A stretch of DNA of 64,000 nt from Isochrysis galbana (lineage: Eukaryota > Haptophyta > Isochrysidales > Isochrysidaceae). The stretch covers positions 2,045,582 through 2,109,581 of the forward strand of contig CM030941.1 in the NCBI GenBank assembly GCA_018136815.1. The letters run 5' to 3'. Below are positions 43,618 through 53,136 of the stretch, piece after piece. Below the pieces are notes generated by a model. The model was not told the DNA's origin and did not search any database. It saw only the letters and a program-made list of their open reading frames with translations. Position numbers and translations under genes: made by a program. How positions within the stretch are numbered: position 1 is the stretch's first letter; each line of letters starts with the position of its first letter.

Positions 43618-44114
43618 TTGGACGCTGCCGCTGCACCTGCCGGCCGCCCCCCCTCCCCCCCTCCTCCCCTCCTCCCACGGCCACCATGGTCCTGTTTGGC
43701 ATGGGAGAGTTTGGTGACGCGTGGGGGCTGGCGCTGCAAGCACAGCTCGGATCCTCGGGGCCCGACGCGGCCTCGCCTGGGCCGCCAGCATCCAGCATCG
43801 CGTCGTGAGCCGATTGCGTGGGTGGAAGTGCGAGGACGCGGCAAGAAGGCGGCGACCACACAGTGTGACCGCGAAGACCCAGAGGTTGCTGAGGCGGTGG
43901 CTGCCTCGAGGGAGGAGGACAGGGAGGAGGAGTGTGTGGTGCAGTGGCTGGAGGGGCTGCCTCTGGAGGCTGACGGCGAGCAGTGGGAGTGCTGGCTGGA
44001 GCAACCCTACGACGACGCAAGGTTTGCAGAAACCAAGTTTGGGCGAGAGAAGAGGTGGTGCGGTGCTCGATTATGGGGATCCTATTGTACGGCATCGGGG
44101 CAAACTGGAAGATC
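43618..44114 (+). pseudogene. N-terminal module upstream of the hAT transposase
   Basis: This frame contains 'EDPEVAEAVAASREEDREEE', 'VVQWLEGLPLEADGEQWECW' and 'LEQPYDDARFAETKFG'. It resembles the minus-strand ORF at 45760-46299 ('EQWLQGVMLDADGQQWLCWV', 'ERPYSGPGFEDKVG'). I do not recognise the fold. The link to the transposase frame needs a frame change near 44050 (intron or indel). Confidence 0.45.
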
Positions 44115-44119
44115 GCTGA

Positions 44120-45526
44120 GTGGCTGAGTGGATGGTTGCCGCAACTCCCTTTGGCTCGACGCGACATACGGGTTGTGCCATTGACGACATCACGGTCGAG
44201 GCGCTCCAACGCCACGGCATCAAATGGCGCGAAGGTGGCTCAGTGTACGAGGCCGTGCACGGCAAAGTGTCAGACAACGCATCGAATATGGCTAAAGGCT
44301 GGAGCGGCTTCGATGGCGGCTTCTGTGCGGCTCACACTCTCGAGTTGTCGGTGAAAGAATTCACGGGCGCGCCTGGGGTTCGTGAGACATTGGCACGGGC
44401 CAAAGGCATCGTCAGCTACTTCCACCGCTCGACAGTTGGCATTCAAGATCTGTGCACCATCCAAAGGGAGCTTGGGCTTCCAACCAAGAAGCCTGTACAG
44501 GACGTAGCCACGCGCTGGTTCTCCTCCTTCCAGATGGTTGAGTGGTTTCGGGAGCACCGCCAGGCTGTGCAAATGTACGACGTGAAGTACGGCGCGGAGG
44601 CATCGAGGAATGATGCCTACAAGTCCAACCGGCTGGGCCACATCGATTGGGAGATCATCGATCAAAGTCTGGCTGTCCTGCAAGCGCCTGCGCAAGTCAC
44701 GAAGCTCCTGGAAGGCACTACTTACGTCTCGATCTCGCTCGTGCTCCCAAGCATCTACCGCCTGCTCGAAGGTCTCGGCAGCTCGAGCATCTACATGGCG
44801 TGGAAGGCACCGGGTCAGCAATGGATGCCCGCAAGCAGGCTGCATGCGGCAGTGAAGGCGGCGCGGAAGCTTTTGCATGATGACTTGAATCGGCGATGGA
44901 TCGATGAATTGCCCGGCGCTCAGCGTGATGAGCTCGATGTCGCCACCCTCCTTGATCCACGCTTCAAAGGCTACGAGTTCCCGGGCATTGAGGAGGACGC
45001 ACTGAGTGCAGAAAAGGACCGTGCTATGGGATCGCTGAAGGGTGTGTGGGCCAGCTGTTGGAAACCAGCTTCGCCTGTCACGCCGCTAGTGACAGCGGCT
45101 CCTCAGGTGCAGATGGAGTCGAAGAAGCGTGCAAAGCCATCAGACTTTTCGGGTGCTGTGAGCTCGGTCTTCGCGCTTCCGCTCGCGCCCACGCTTGACC
45201 TCCCCGACATTGAAGAGGCGGCAGATGAGGTGCGAGACGAGCTCGAGATTTATCTCTCACTTCCTAAGGAGGCTGACATGGATGTAGATGTGCTAGCTTG
45301 GTGGCGCTTGCGCGATCGCAAGGCACCCTCAGGACCCGGACCGGGCGGGACGGACGCGTTGCCGCAATTGGCGAAAATGGCACGCCAATACCTTGGTCGG
45401 CCTGCCTCGTCCGCCGGTGTGGAGCGAGCCTTCTCAAAGGCCGGCAAGCTGCACGATGACTTGAAGGCAGGTCAATCGGATGACTCCCTTGCCCACGCCC
45501 TCCTAGCGGGTAAGAATTGTCCGTGA
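44120..45526 (+). pseudogene. hAT-family transposase, frameshifted near its N-terminal part
   Basis: An open frame of 468 codons with hAT hallmarks: 'GSTRHTGCAIDDITVEALQ', 'SDNASNMAKGW', 'CAAHTLELSVKEF', 'DVATRWFSSFQMVEWF', and the C-terminal dimerisation motif 'ASSAGVERAFSKAGKLHDDL'. The upstream coding sequence ('GILLYGIGANWKIAEW') is in another frame. A tandem 8-bp duplication, GCTGAGTG twice at 44115-44130, accounts for the shift, since taking one copy away joins the two frames. The catalytic core otherwise looks complete. It lacks a recognisable BED finger. Confidence 0.85.
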
Positions 45527-45759
45527 CGCCTTACTTCTTACTTAGCCCCCAGCGAGCCTGTCGATTGTCGTCTGTCTCTGCATTCGATCGGTCGATCGCT
45601 TGTGGCTTGTATAGTGTATAGTGGCTTGTGGACCCTATTATTAGCTTAATAATAGGATTGGCGGCCACAGCTAACATATTAGATATAGATAGTGCACTTC
45701 GGCTAACATATTAGATACTAATAGTGCGATTTGCCAAGTAGATACCTAATATCTAGATA
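45527..45759. other. Short AT-rich repeats inside the hAT-bearing element
   Basis: GGCTAACATATTAGATA occurs twice (45670 and 45703), and a TATTATTAGCTTAATAATA palindrome is near 45638. Confidence 0.5.
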
Positions 45760-46299
45760 TTAGGCTAACATGTTCACAGGCCTACTGGCAAGAAAAGGCG
45801 CAGGGTGAGCTTCTCGGGCGAGGTGCTGCGCGACGTCGCTGCATGCCTGCTGAGTGAAATTCTTGCCCACTTTGTCCTCGAACCCTGGGCCTGAGTATGG
45901 CCGCTCCACCCAACACAGCCACTGCTGGCCGTCCGCGTCCAACATCACTCCCTGGAGCCATTGCTCTGTGCACACTGCCATCTGCCCAGCTGCCACTGCC
46001 TCTGCCACGACATCGGCTGCCTCTTCATCGTTGGGTGGGTCGCACACCGGGCACAGAAGCGCAGACGATGTGGGCAGATCGCCACGCTGCACTTGCACCA
46101 CGTGCAGAGGCGGCGCGGCATGCTCGGGGGCCGCAGAACCTGCGCTGGGGAGCCCACCCAACTCAACTGGAATGGTGCCCAGCGGGTCGTCGAAGGCAGG
46201 CATCCCATACATCGCCACGGCCTCTCCTGGAGAGGGAGAGCTCCTCGCTGGAGAGCGCGCGCACCTGCACCACCCGCCCCTCACCTGCCGATTTCCCAC
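45760..46299 (-). CDS. Transposon-associated protein, related to the module at 43618
   Basis: 179 codons, reading toward the transposase. It has a CxxC ('LCPVCDPPNDEEAADVV') and the conserved block 'EQWLQGVMLDADGQQWLCWV'. The similarity to 43618-44114 suggests an N-terminal or accessory domain of this transposon family. Function unknown. Confidence 0.4.
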   Translation of the reverse strand: MGNRQVRGGWCRCARSPARSSPSPGEAVAMYGMPAFDDPLGTIPVELGGLPSAGSAAPEHAAPPLHVVQVQRGDLPTSSALLCPVCDPPNDEEAADVVAEAVAAGQMAVCTEQWLQGVMLDADGQQWLCWVERPYSGPGFEDKVGKNFTQQACSDVAQHLAREAHPAPFLASRPVNMLA

Positions 46300-46462
46300 C
46301 TCTTCCTAAATCCTAAGGAACCACCTTAATGGTGCACCCATACTGTACTCTAGCTCACAAGATGTCCTACGACTACGACACTATTTGTAGTCCCCCCTCG
46401 GTACTCCTACCTTCCCCCCCGTTTCCCTTGTGCGCCCGCGGGCGGTGGCGGCGGCGGCGGCG

Positions 46463-49282
46463 ATGGCCTCCGCGTCGGCGCCCCCCTCGCTGGTCGAGCT
46501 GTGCTGCAGTGTGGCGAGCGGCATGGCGAGCGTGGAGCAGCTCTCGCGCCTATCGCCGCGCGTGCGCGCCCGCCTCCTCCATCACGCTATCCTCGCGCAC
46601 ACCTTGGATGAGGAGGCACTGGCGGTCTGTGGCGGCCACAGCCTTCACCTCTCCGGCTCCAAGCTGAGTGACCGTGGGCTCTCGCTGGCAGCGGCGGCGT
46701 GCGGCGGCGCGCTGGTCGAGCTGGACATCTCGCGATGCGTCCACCTTCACGATCCGGCGCTCGCCGCACTCGTCGCCGCCTGCGCCAACCTGAGCGTGCT
46801 GCGGATGAGCCACTGTAGGCTGACTGATGCGTCCGTCGCCACAATCGCACGCGGCTGCCGCAAGCTTGTCGAGCTGGACTACTCGTGGAACGGATCGGGG
46901 GTGGGCGACCCTGCGCTTCGCTCGCTCGCCTCCTACACCCCCCAGCTTCGCCACCTCGCCATCTGCGGCTCGCGCGCATCGGATGGCGCGCTGCTTGCAC
47001 TGGCGTGCGCGTGCAGCAAGCTCGCGTCGCTCTCGGTGCGCGGCTGCCAGATGCTCACCGAGTCGGGCGCGGTGGCCGCCTTCTCCAAGCTACCGTACCT
47101 GGAGGAGCTGCATCTCGCCCAGTGGCCCCATCTCTCCGAAGGCGCCATAGGCCTGCTGGCCGCGCGTTGCGCGTGTGTCAGCCGGATCGACGTATCCATG
47201 TGTGACCGGCTGGGCGACGCCGCAATCGCCACGGCCGCTGGCTTCCGCGGCCTGCGCCGCCTCGACTGCTACGGCAACATGCGGCTGCACAAGACGATAC
47301 TCCGTTCCGCATCACTCACAAGCGTCTGCCTCTCTGGCTGCCGGACGATGGAGTCGCTCGACGTCGTTTGCCCGGCGCTGCAGACGCTTGAGCTGCACAA
47401 CTGCCGAGAGCTATTGTCGGATAGCATCAGCAAGCTCGGGCGCACCTGCTCGCAGCTCACGTCGCTCGACCTCTCTGGCGGCAAGATGAGCTCGTTCCGG
47501 CTGAGCGCGCCCCGGCTCAAGCGTCTCGTCCTCTCCGGCTGTTCTAAGCTCGGCGAGCTCCAGCTCGAGTGCCCGGAGCTTCTCATGCTGCGGCTCGATG
47601 GCTGCGCGGCGTGTCCTCACGACGTACTCACGCCCGTGCTCGCCGCTTGCCCCAAGCTGGAGGCACTCGACCTGTCGGCTTGCCACCGGCTGCATCACGT
47701 CGACCTCGCGCATCCAGCACTGCGCCGCCTCGACCTCTGCTGGTGCCTCGAACTCGAGAGCGTAGCGCTCGACTGCCCGCGCCTCGCCTCAATTGCCATC
47801 CAGCAACCTCAGAGGCCCGAGACGCTTGCGCCGGCGCTAGCTGCCGCTTCGACCGAGCAGCCCGTCGCGCTCGCCGAGCTCCAGCTAGATCTGCGCGCCG
47901 GACTCGACGCCTCGCATATCGACGCCCTCCTGCCGCTGTGTAACCGGCTTCGTCAACTCTCTCTCGGCGGAGCGGGGCTATGCGCTGGCCCCATCGCCGT
48001 TGCATGCAGTCGGCTGATCGGCGCGAGCCGCTCACTCGTCAGTCTTGACCTCTCGCGCGCTACCTCGCTAGACGACGATGGGCTCGCGTGCGTCCTAGCC
48101 GCCTGCCCTCAGGTGCGCCTGCTCGACGTATCAAAGCTCTTTGCACTCTGCTCCCCGCGCATCGCGTTGCGGTCGGTGTGCGAACTGCGGCTATCAGACT
48201 GCTCGGCCCTCATCAGCCCCGATGTTAATTGCCCCGCCATGCACACTCTGCTGCTCGGCGGCTCGGAGTGGCTGCGAGAGGTGCGCGTGTGCTCCGGGTC
48301 TCTTCGAAGCCTCACGCTCGCTGGCTGCCGAGCCCTGCGCGTGCCCTCGCTCGAGTGCGAGCATCTCGAGGTGCTGGATCTTTCCTCTTGTTTCGCACTG
48401 GACGCCGACGCACTAGAGCTGATCGTGTCGCGCTCGCACCGGCTGCACCGGCTGTACGCGTGCGGCTGCCGCCGCATATACGCCCTCTCGCTCCAGAGTG
48501 CATCGCTCCGCGAGTTGTACCTCTCGTGGTGCTCGCAGCTCAGCTCGCTCGAGCTCAAGTGCGTTGCGCTCACATCGCTTTACGCGCATGGCTGCATCAA
48601 GTTGTCTGCCCCGCACGTCGAATGCCCGACACTCCGGCTTCTCGAGATGCAGAAGTGCAAGGCCATCACTGAGGTGGCGTTGCCAGCCCTGATGCAGGTG
48701 CGCGCCCATCACTTGATCTCGGCAACGCACTCGCGCGATGCCCTCCCCCCACCACGTGCAGTCTCGGAGCTCCTCATCCGGCGGGAACACGGGCCGCCCC
48801 GCGACGTTGCGCTTTCCACTCACGCCCTCTTACATGCTCCCAAACTGCGTGCCAACGCCATACCCCCTCACCACTGTGCATCTGTGGCGTGACAGACGAG
48901 TATACGCCTTCAAGTGCTGAACCTGACAGACTGCCAGATGCTCCGCTCGCCCATCGTTCTTTCGGCCAGCCTGGTCACGCTCCACTTGTACAATTGTTTG
49001 GAGCTCTGCTCCGCATCGATATCATGTCCAAATCTGGAGACACTCAACCTCACCTATTGCGTCAGCCTTGTCAAGCTATCGCTTCAATGCCCCAAGCTTG
49101 CCTCGCTCCTTTGTGCGGGCTGCAAACAGCTGAGCGATAGTGTAGTTCTGGGAGTACTCGCCGCATGTCCTGCGCTCAATAACTTTGATCTCAAAGCTTG
49201 CACGCATCTGCAGCCCACTACGCTTGTCGCGGCGGAACAGATCACTAAAGCACGCGTGGGACAAGCGCCCGCTGCTCGGTGA
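46463..49282 (+). CDS. Leucine-rich-repeat protein (cysteine-containing type) with BC-box-like N-terminus
   Basis: Two exons, 46463-48697 and 48896-49282 (CAG|gtgcgc ... gacag|ACG, phase 0), 873 residues. The start is the ATG after a (GCG)n run; the longer open frame has no earlier ATG. Residues ~8-18 read 'PPSLVELCCSVAS', which fits the elongin-BC box pattern (S/T/P-L-x3-C-x3-A/V), followed by a helix. The rest is an array of ~25-residue LRRs such as 'LVELDISRCVHLHDPALAAL' and 'LEVLDLSSCFALDADALELI', and the splice joins two repeats cleanly. Proteins of this kind often act as substrate receptors of cullin-RING ligases (F-box or BC-box). That role is an inference; no canonical F-box is seen. 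The element border at 46329 is only 133 bp upstream. Confidence 0.85.
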
Positions 49283-50221
49283 CGGGATGCGGCCACCGCC
49301 CTATTGCTGTCCTCGCTCCATGGCTGCGTCAAGCGAGGCCTACGGGCCCAAGAGTGTATTTTGCGTCGACCCTAGCTCGCCGACACCTATTTTCCGAGTG
49401 CCGTGCATAAGTTCAGGCCGGCCCAAGTCCATGGTCTCACCGGACTCCCTCTTGCTCATCATGCGTGCTCGTGCCTCTGTCGGCCACGCCGCCTGTGATA
49501 CGCCGGTATACATTGGCTACAACAGCAAGAGAAGAAGATGCTGCTGATTCTTTGTCTTCTCCGTTCGATTACCTTCATGTCCGGCTAGTCTCTGTTCGCA
49601 CATGCCGTGCGGTGCTTGTCCAATTTTTACGGCTGTGTGCTTGTCCGTGTGGCAACTCGCAATCTGCGGGCAGCGGATGAGGGTATAAGCATTTTTCAGA
49701 TTCATGTGTCGGGTGTTCGTCTTGGCGTTGTTCTGTTTTTTTCGTTTGTGTTTGTTTGAGATCTAGGCGCTGTTCTTTTTTTTATCGTTTGTGTTTGTTT
49801 GGGATCGAGGCGCTCTTTGTGAGATGTGAGAGCTGCCGATGGCATAGAGCAAGCATTTGTGCGTGTAATGTGTAGCCATACGTCATATGTCGTGTAATGT
49901 GTAGCTGAGCTGCCCTCCCACATGAGGTGCTCTTGGGGTGGGAGGGTTTCCCACTGTTGGAGGGGGGCGTCTCAAAGACCCCCTGCATGATACGGAGAGC
50001 CATGGTGGCAACCTGTTCGGTGCCAGCTGCTCGCCACCCCGCGCGCTCGCGCGGGTGTGGTTTGGATGAGCTTTGAGAGGGCTTTCTGACGAGCCGCCTC
50101 GGGCGGCGTGGGGCGTCCCAGGTGGGGCACAGTGGCGAGGGTCGCCTGGGGCTCGGGAGCGGTCGCGGCACGCTCCATAGTTCAAAGTAGTATAACAATA
50201 ACAATAGTTTTTAGCCCGCGA
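49283..50221. other. 3' flank of the LRR gene, no gene seen
   Basis: TTTGTTTGGGATCKAGGCGC and related T-rich strings repeat near 49745-49815. GTGTAATGTGTAGC occurs twice near 49862 and 49892. The ORFs are short and unconvincing. Confidence 0.45.
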
Positions 50222-50280
50222 GCTATAATAATAATAATATAACTGAGCATTAGTACCACTACTCTCACTAGCCCTGGTAC
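50222..50280 (+). repeat. Dispersed repeat R-B, short copy
   Basis: ATAACTGAGCATTAGTACCA to TAGCCCTGGTAC, cut by the A-run of the retroposon at 50281. Confidence 0.7.
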
Positions 50281-50487
50281 AAAAAAAAACCTTTTAATGT
50301 TCTCGCCTTGCGCGCGGCCACGGGTTTAACTACTATAGCCACGCCCACTTCCCTTCCTCTCCCTCGCTTCCCGCCTTGCGGCAACTCCCCTCGTGCACTA
50401 CTTGGGGCCCAGGTTGCGGGGGGGGGTTAGGTTTGGCGGGGTGCACCGACCCCTAGTGGAGATTCCCCGTCTTCCTCCTGTGCCTCT
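50281..50487 (-). mobile_element. LINE-tail / SINE-like retroposon
   Basis: The plus-strand A run, then CCTTTTAATGTTCTCGCC and GCCTTGCGGCAACTCCCCTC. It is inserted head-to-tail next to 50488-51012. Confidence 0.7.
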
Positions 50488-51012
50488 AAAAAAAAACAAA
50501 AAACTTCTTAATAGTCTCGCCGCGCGCGCGACCCTGCACAGTATCTTCGCAGCCACGCCCGCTTCCCTTCTCTCCCCCTCCACCTGCCTTGCGGCTCGTC
50601 CCCTCGTGCTCTACCTAGGGGCTGGGTGTAGTGGGTTTCCAGTGGCAGACGGTGTGTGCCGGTTCTCGACGGCCTGGTTCTCGCCTTCCTCCTGTGCCTT
50701 CGGGCTACCGGCTGATGTGTGTTTGTTCCTTGTGCTGGGCGTCGGGCAACTGTGGTCAATGTGACTAAGATCTGTTGTCGGTTGGTCGGCTCGCGGTTAT
50801 CGGCGAGGGGTCGCTTGGTTAGGCAAGACGCTCTGCTATGTTGAGGGCTTTTGCTACCAGAGATAGATTCGTGTTCATGACTAGGGCGCCTTTGTTGTTA
50901 GTTGAAAAGACAGGGGCGCTGAGGTCGTGTGGAAATTTCTTTTTCGGCTTCCTTCCCTGGGTGGCCTTGCGCGTACGTGCGGTTGAGAAAACGTCCGGAG
51001 GTTCTCGGCCTC
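50488..51012 (-). mobile_element. 5'-truncated LINE copy with C-terminal coding remnant
   Basis: On the minus strand, 51012-50819 encodes 'KKKFPHDLSAPVFSTNNKGA' and 'LVMNTNLSLVAKALNIAERLA' then a stop. The 3' UTR (to about 50500) is nearly identical to the insert at 11770-11992 and ends in T/A-rich sequence. This identifies those tails as LINE 3' ends. Confidence 0.75.
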
Positions 51013-51260
51013 TAACGAGGACGCGGGTCGCGAGCCGCACTCCCAGGCCCGCATGGGCCAGCTCTCGTACTGACTCCCCCCCCCATCCCTGGTCGCCAGG
51101 CAGACAGGGGCCTCAGGGCGACACCCAAGGCCAGCGAGGCGAGCGAGGGAGAGGCAGGGGGGGCCAGGGGCTGAGCCCCAGCCTCCACTGCCCCCTGAGC
51201 TGCCCCTGCTGGCCCTCTGGGCGCCCCTGAAGGACCTCTGAGAGCAGGCCATGGCGCGCC
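51013..51260. repeat. GC-rich dispersed repeat
   Basis: About 240 bp nearly identical, in direct orientation, to 24265-24505 (GAGCCGCACTCCCAGGCCCG to CTGAAGGACCTCTGAGAGCA). Confidence 0.75.
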
Positions 51261-51800
51261 GCATGGCGACGCGCCGCGGGGACCGGGGCGGAAGAGAATG
51301 GAACGAGGGAGAGGGGGGGATTTGCCCCCCCCCTCGATGGAGTGTGGTGAGAAACGAGCCCCGTTTGCGTTAGCAAACGGGCGAAGGGGGGCGGCTGGCG
51401 ATAGGAGGGAGATGGGAAGGGAGCGGCTCAAGACGTCTCGGATACCCTTGTGGCAGGTATACTCGAGGCGCAGTTGCTTATTTCTCGAGAACTGCTCGCG
51501 GCGTGAGCTGGTAAGGGCCGTTCTCCTTTTTTGACGATAGGTTCCTCCCCCCCCCCCCGGTGCTTTTTCCTGGAGAGTCGGCCGGCGTCGTTCGGTCCGC
51601 CTCAATGGGTTTTCCCCCTCATTTTAACTTGTGGGGAGTTAGAATGGGAGCCGGGGGCCTGCGAGGGGGGAGATGTGGAGGGGTGCATAGGTGTATGTAT
51701 CTGTGACAACAGCACGCGCCAAGGTGTACGGGCAAGTGCGCTGAGGGCTGTCGTGTTAGTACCGGGCTAGTGAGAGTAGTGGTACTAATGCTCAGTTAGA
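51165..51800 (-). repeat. Dispersed repeat R-B, inverted long copy
   Basis: Inverted match to 18790-19445, including the run after AAAAGCACC, CCTCAATGGGTTTTCCCCCT and CGTTTGCGTTAGCAAACGGG. It overlaps the GC-rich repeat at its left edge. Confidence 0.75.
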
Positions 51801-52424
51801 TTAAGAAACAGAGGACGAGGGGGTTTGTGCTTCTTGGGTTGATTGTAGTTGGAAGAGGGTTGAATTGTTGCGCGCAATCTTCGTTGACCGCTATGTGCCA
51901 CGGGCCCCTCGCCGAGCGGGCCCAGAAGTCTGGCTCGGGGTCGACTCCCTCGAGCTCTAGAAGAAGTTCGACGATGGCGGCGTACACCGTCGTGTCCTGG
52001 ATTATGATGTCTCCGGCTTGGTGGAATGAGAGTTCGAAGGCGGAGTCTGAGTCTGCCATGTTGTTGTCGTCTTCAGAGTCTTGATCCTGTGCCGTGTGGT
52101 GTGGGGCGTCCGTGCTCAGTGTCGTGCGGGTGAGGGCTGTGGGTGGTGTCACTTTGCTCTGGTCCTCCTCAGGGGGGTTGTATGCTCGTGCCTCATGTGT
52201 GCGGCGTGCTGTGTATGAGGGGGTTTCTCTGGAGAGTTTGTACGTTGTGATGAGGTGGATGTGGTGCCCATAGGGGCCACCCGGCCTCGGGCCGCGCTGC
52301 CGGAGCAGCGCGGCCCTTGCCAGGGCGAGAGGGGCCTCTGCCATAAGGCATGCCCAATGGAAGGGTGGCTGCATGGGCCTGGCATTGGTGGGGTGTTGCC
52401 AGCAGCCTGCTGCCCCCCATGGGG
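51801..52424. other. No confident gene; shares a segment with 32105-32170
   Basis: ACAGAGGACGAGGGGGTTTG and its neighbours near 51808 also occur near 32110. A 272-codon minus-strand ORF (51796-52614) spans this region and repeat R-A; its second half is the repeat, so I do not call it a gene. Confidence 0.45.
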
Positions 52425-52640
52425 GAGACCAGCATGGCTGCCATAGGTGGTGTGGCCGGGGCCACGGGCCGTGTGGCGCGACCGGAGTCGCACGCACCTG
52501 CTCGGCCTCGGTGGGCGGACGCGGCCGCTTCGATAGCGGCTGCTCCATGGGCACTGGTGGGGCGCCCTCGGCGGGGGGCCCGAAGGAGAGGGGAGTCGCG
52601 GCGGCGCGCTCCATCGCGTCTAAGTATAAACTTAGTTGAA
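52425..52640 (+). repeat. Dispersed repeat R-A, copy 2
   Basis: Matches 18490-18722 and ends with the hairpin CTAAGTATAAACTTAG (52620-52635). Confidence 0.75.
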
Positions 52641-53136
52641 ATCCTTCTTACATACAACCCTTCACCTTCACACCACTATCGAACGCACACTCACAGTAAT
52701 ACCCGTGTGGGCGGGCGGGGTGTGTGCGGTGGGAATGGCGTTGCCGGCGCTTGCGGTCGGGGTGCGTTGACAAGGAGCATGCAGGGGCATGCGGAGGCGC
52801 GTGGGGGGCATGCGGAGGTGTTGGGCACGTGCGGGGGTGGGGGACAATTGATCGCGCACGGAAGGTTTCCTCCGGGTGGCGGACATTCGATGGCACATGA
52901 GCTGATTAAGGCCGTGGTATCAACTACATGCCGCAGTGTGAATACATGCTGAAATTGAAGGATTGCACGGACGGGGGCGTGCAGGGGATCGGCGCATCGC
53001 AAGTGCTCTCACTCAGCCCTAAATTGTTCTCACTATGAAATTACAATCTCACAGAAGATAGGGATCGGCGGGCAAAAGGTGAACCAAGAGATTGCGCTGG
53101 GATTGATCTAGTACTTGTGATCCTCGCCGTTCGCCG
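52641..53136. other. No gene seen; 3' flank of the gene at 53137
   Basis: GGCATGCGGAGG occurs twice near 52790-52815. Nothing else is notable. Confidence 0.4.

Larger units (their letters stand above)
43594..46329. mobile_element. Composite hAT-bearing element bounded by inverted repeats
   Basis: The 12-bp inverted ends TTAAGGTGGTTC (43594-43605) and GAACCACCTTAA (46318-46329) enclose a hAT transposase gene. Diverged but related N-terminal coding modules face inward from both ends. The TTAA at each tip would suit a piggyBac-type target, whereas hAT elements duplicate 8 bp, so the borders may belong to another element or may be chance. The right flank does not continue repeat R-B. Confidence 0.45.

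Noticed and set aside
43594-46329. Calling the element piggyBac because of TTAA tips
   Set aside because: The encoded transposase has clear hAT motifs and no piggyBac features, and the empty-site relative does not continue on the right side.
51796-52614. 272-codon minus-strand ORF
   Set aside because: About half is repeat R-A, whose other copy (18490) has a different frame structure; no domain pattern.
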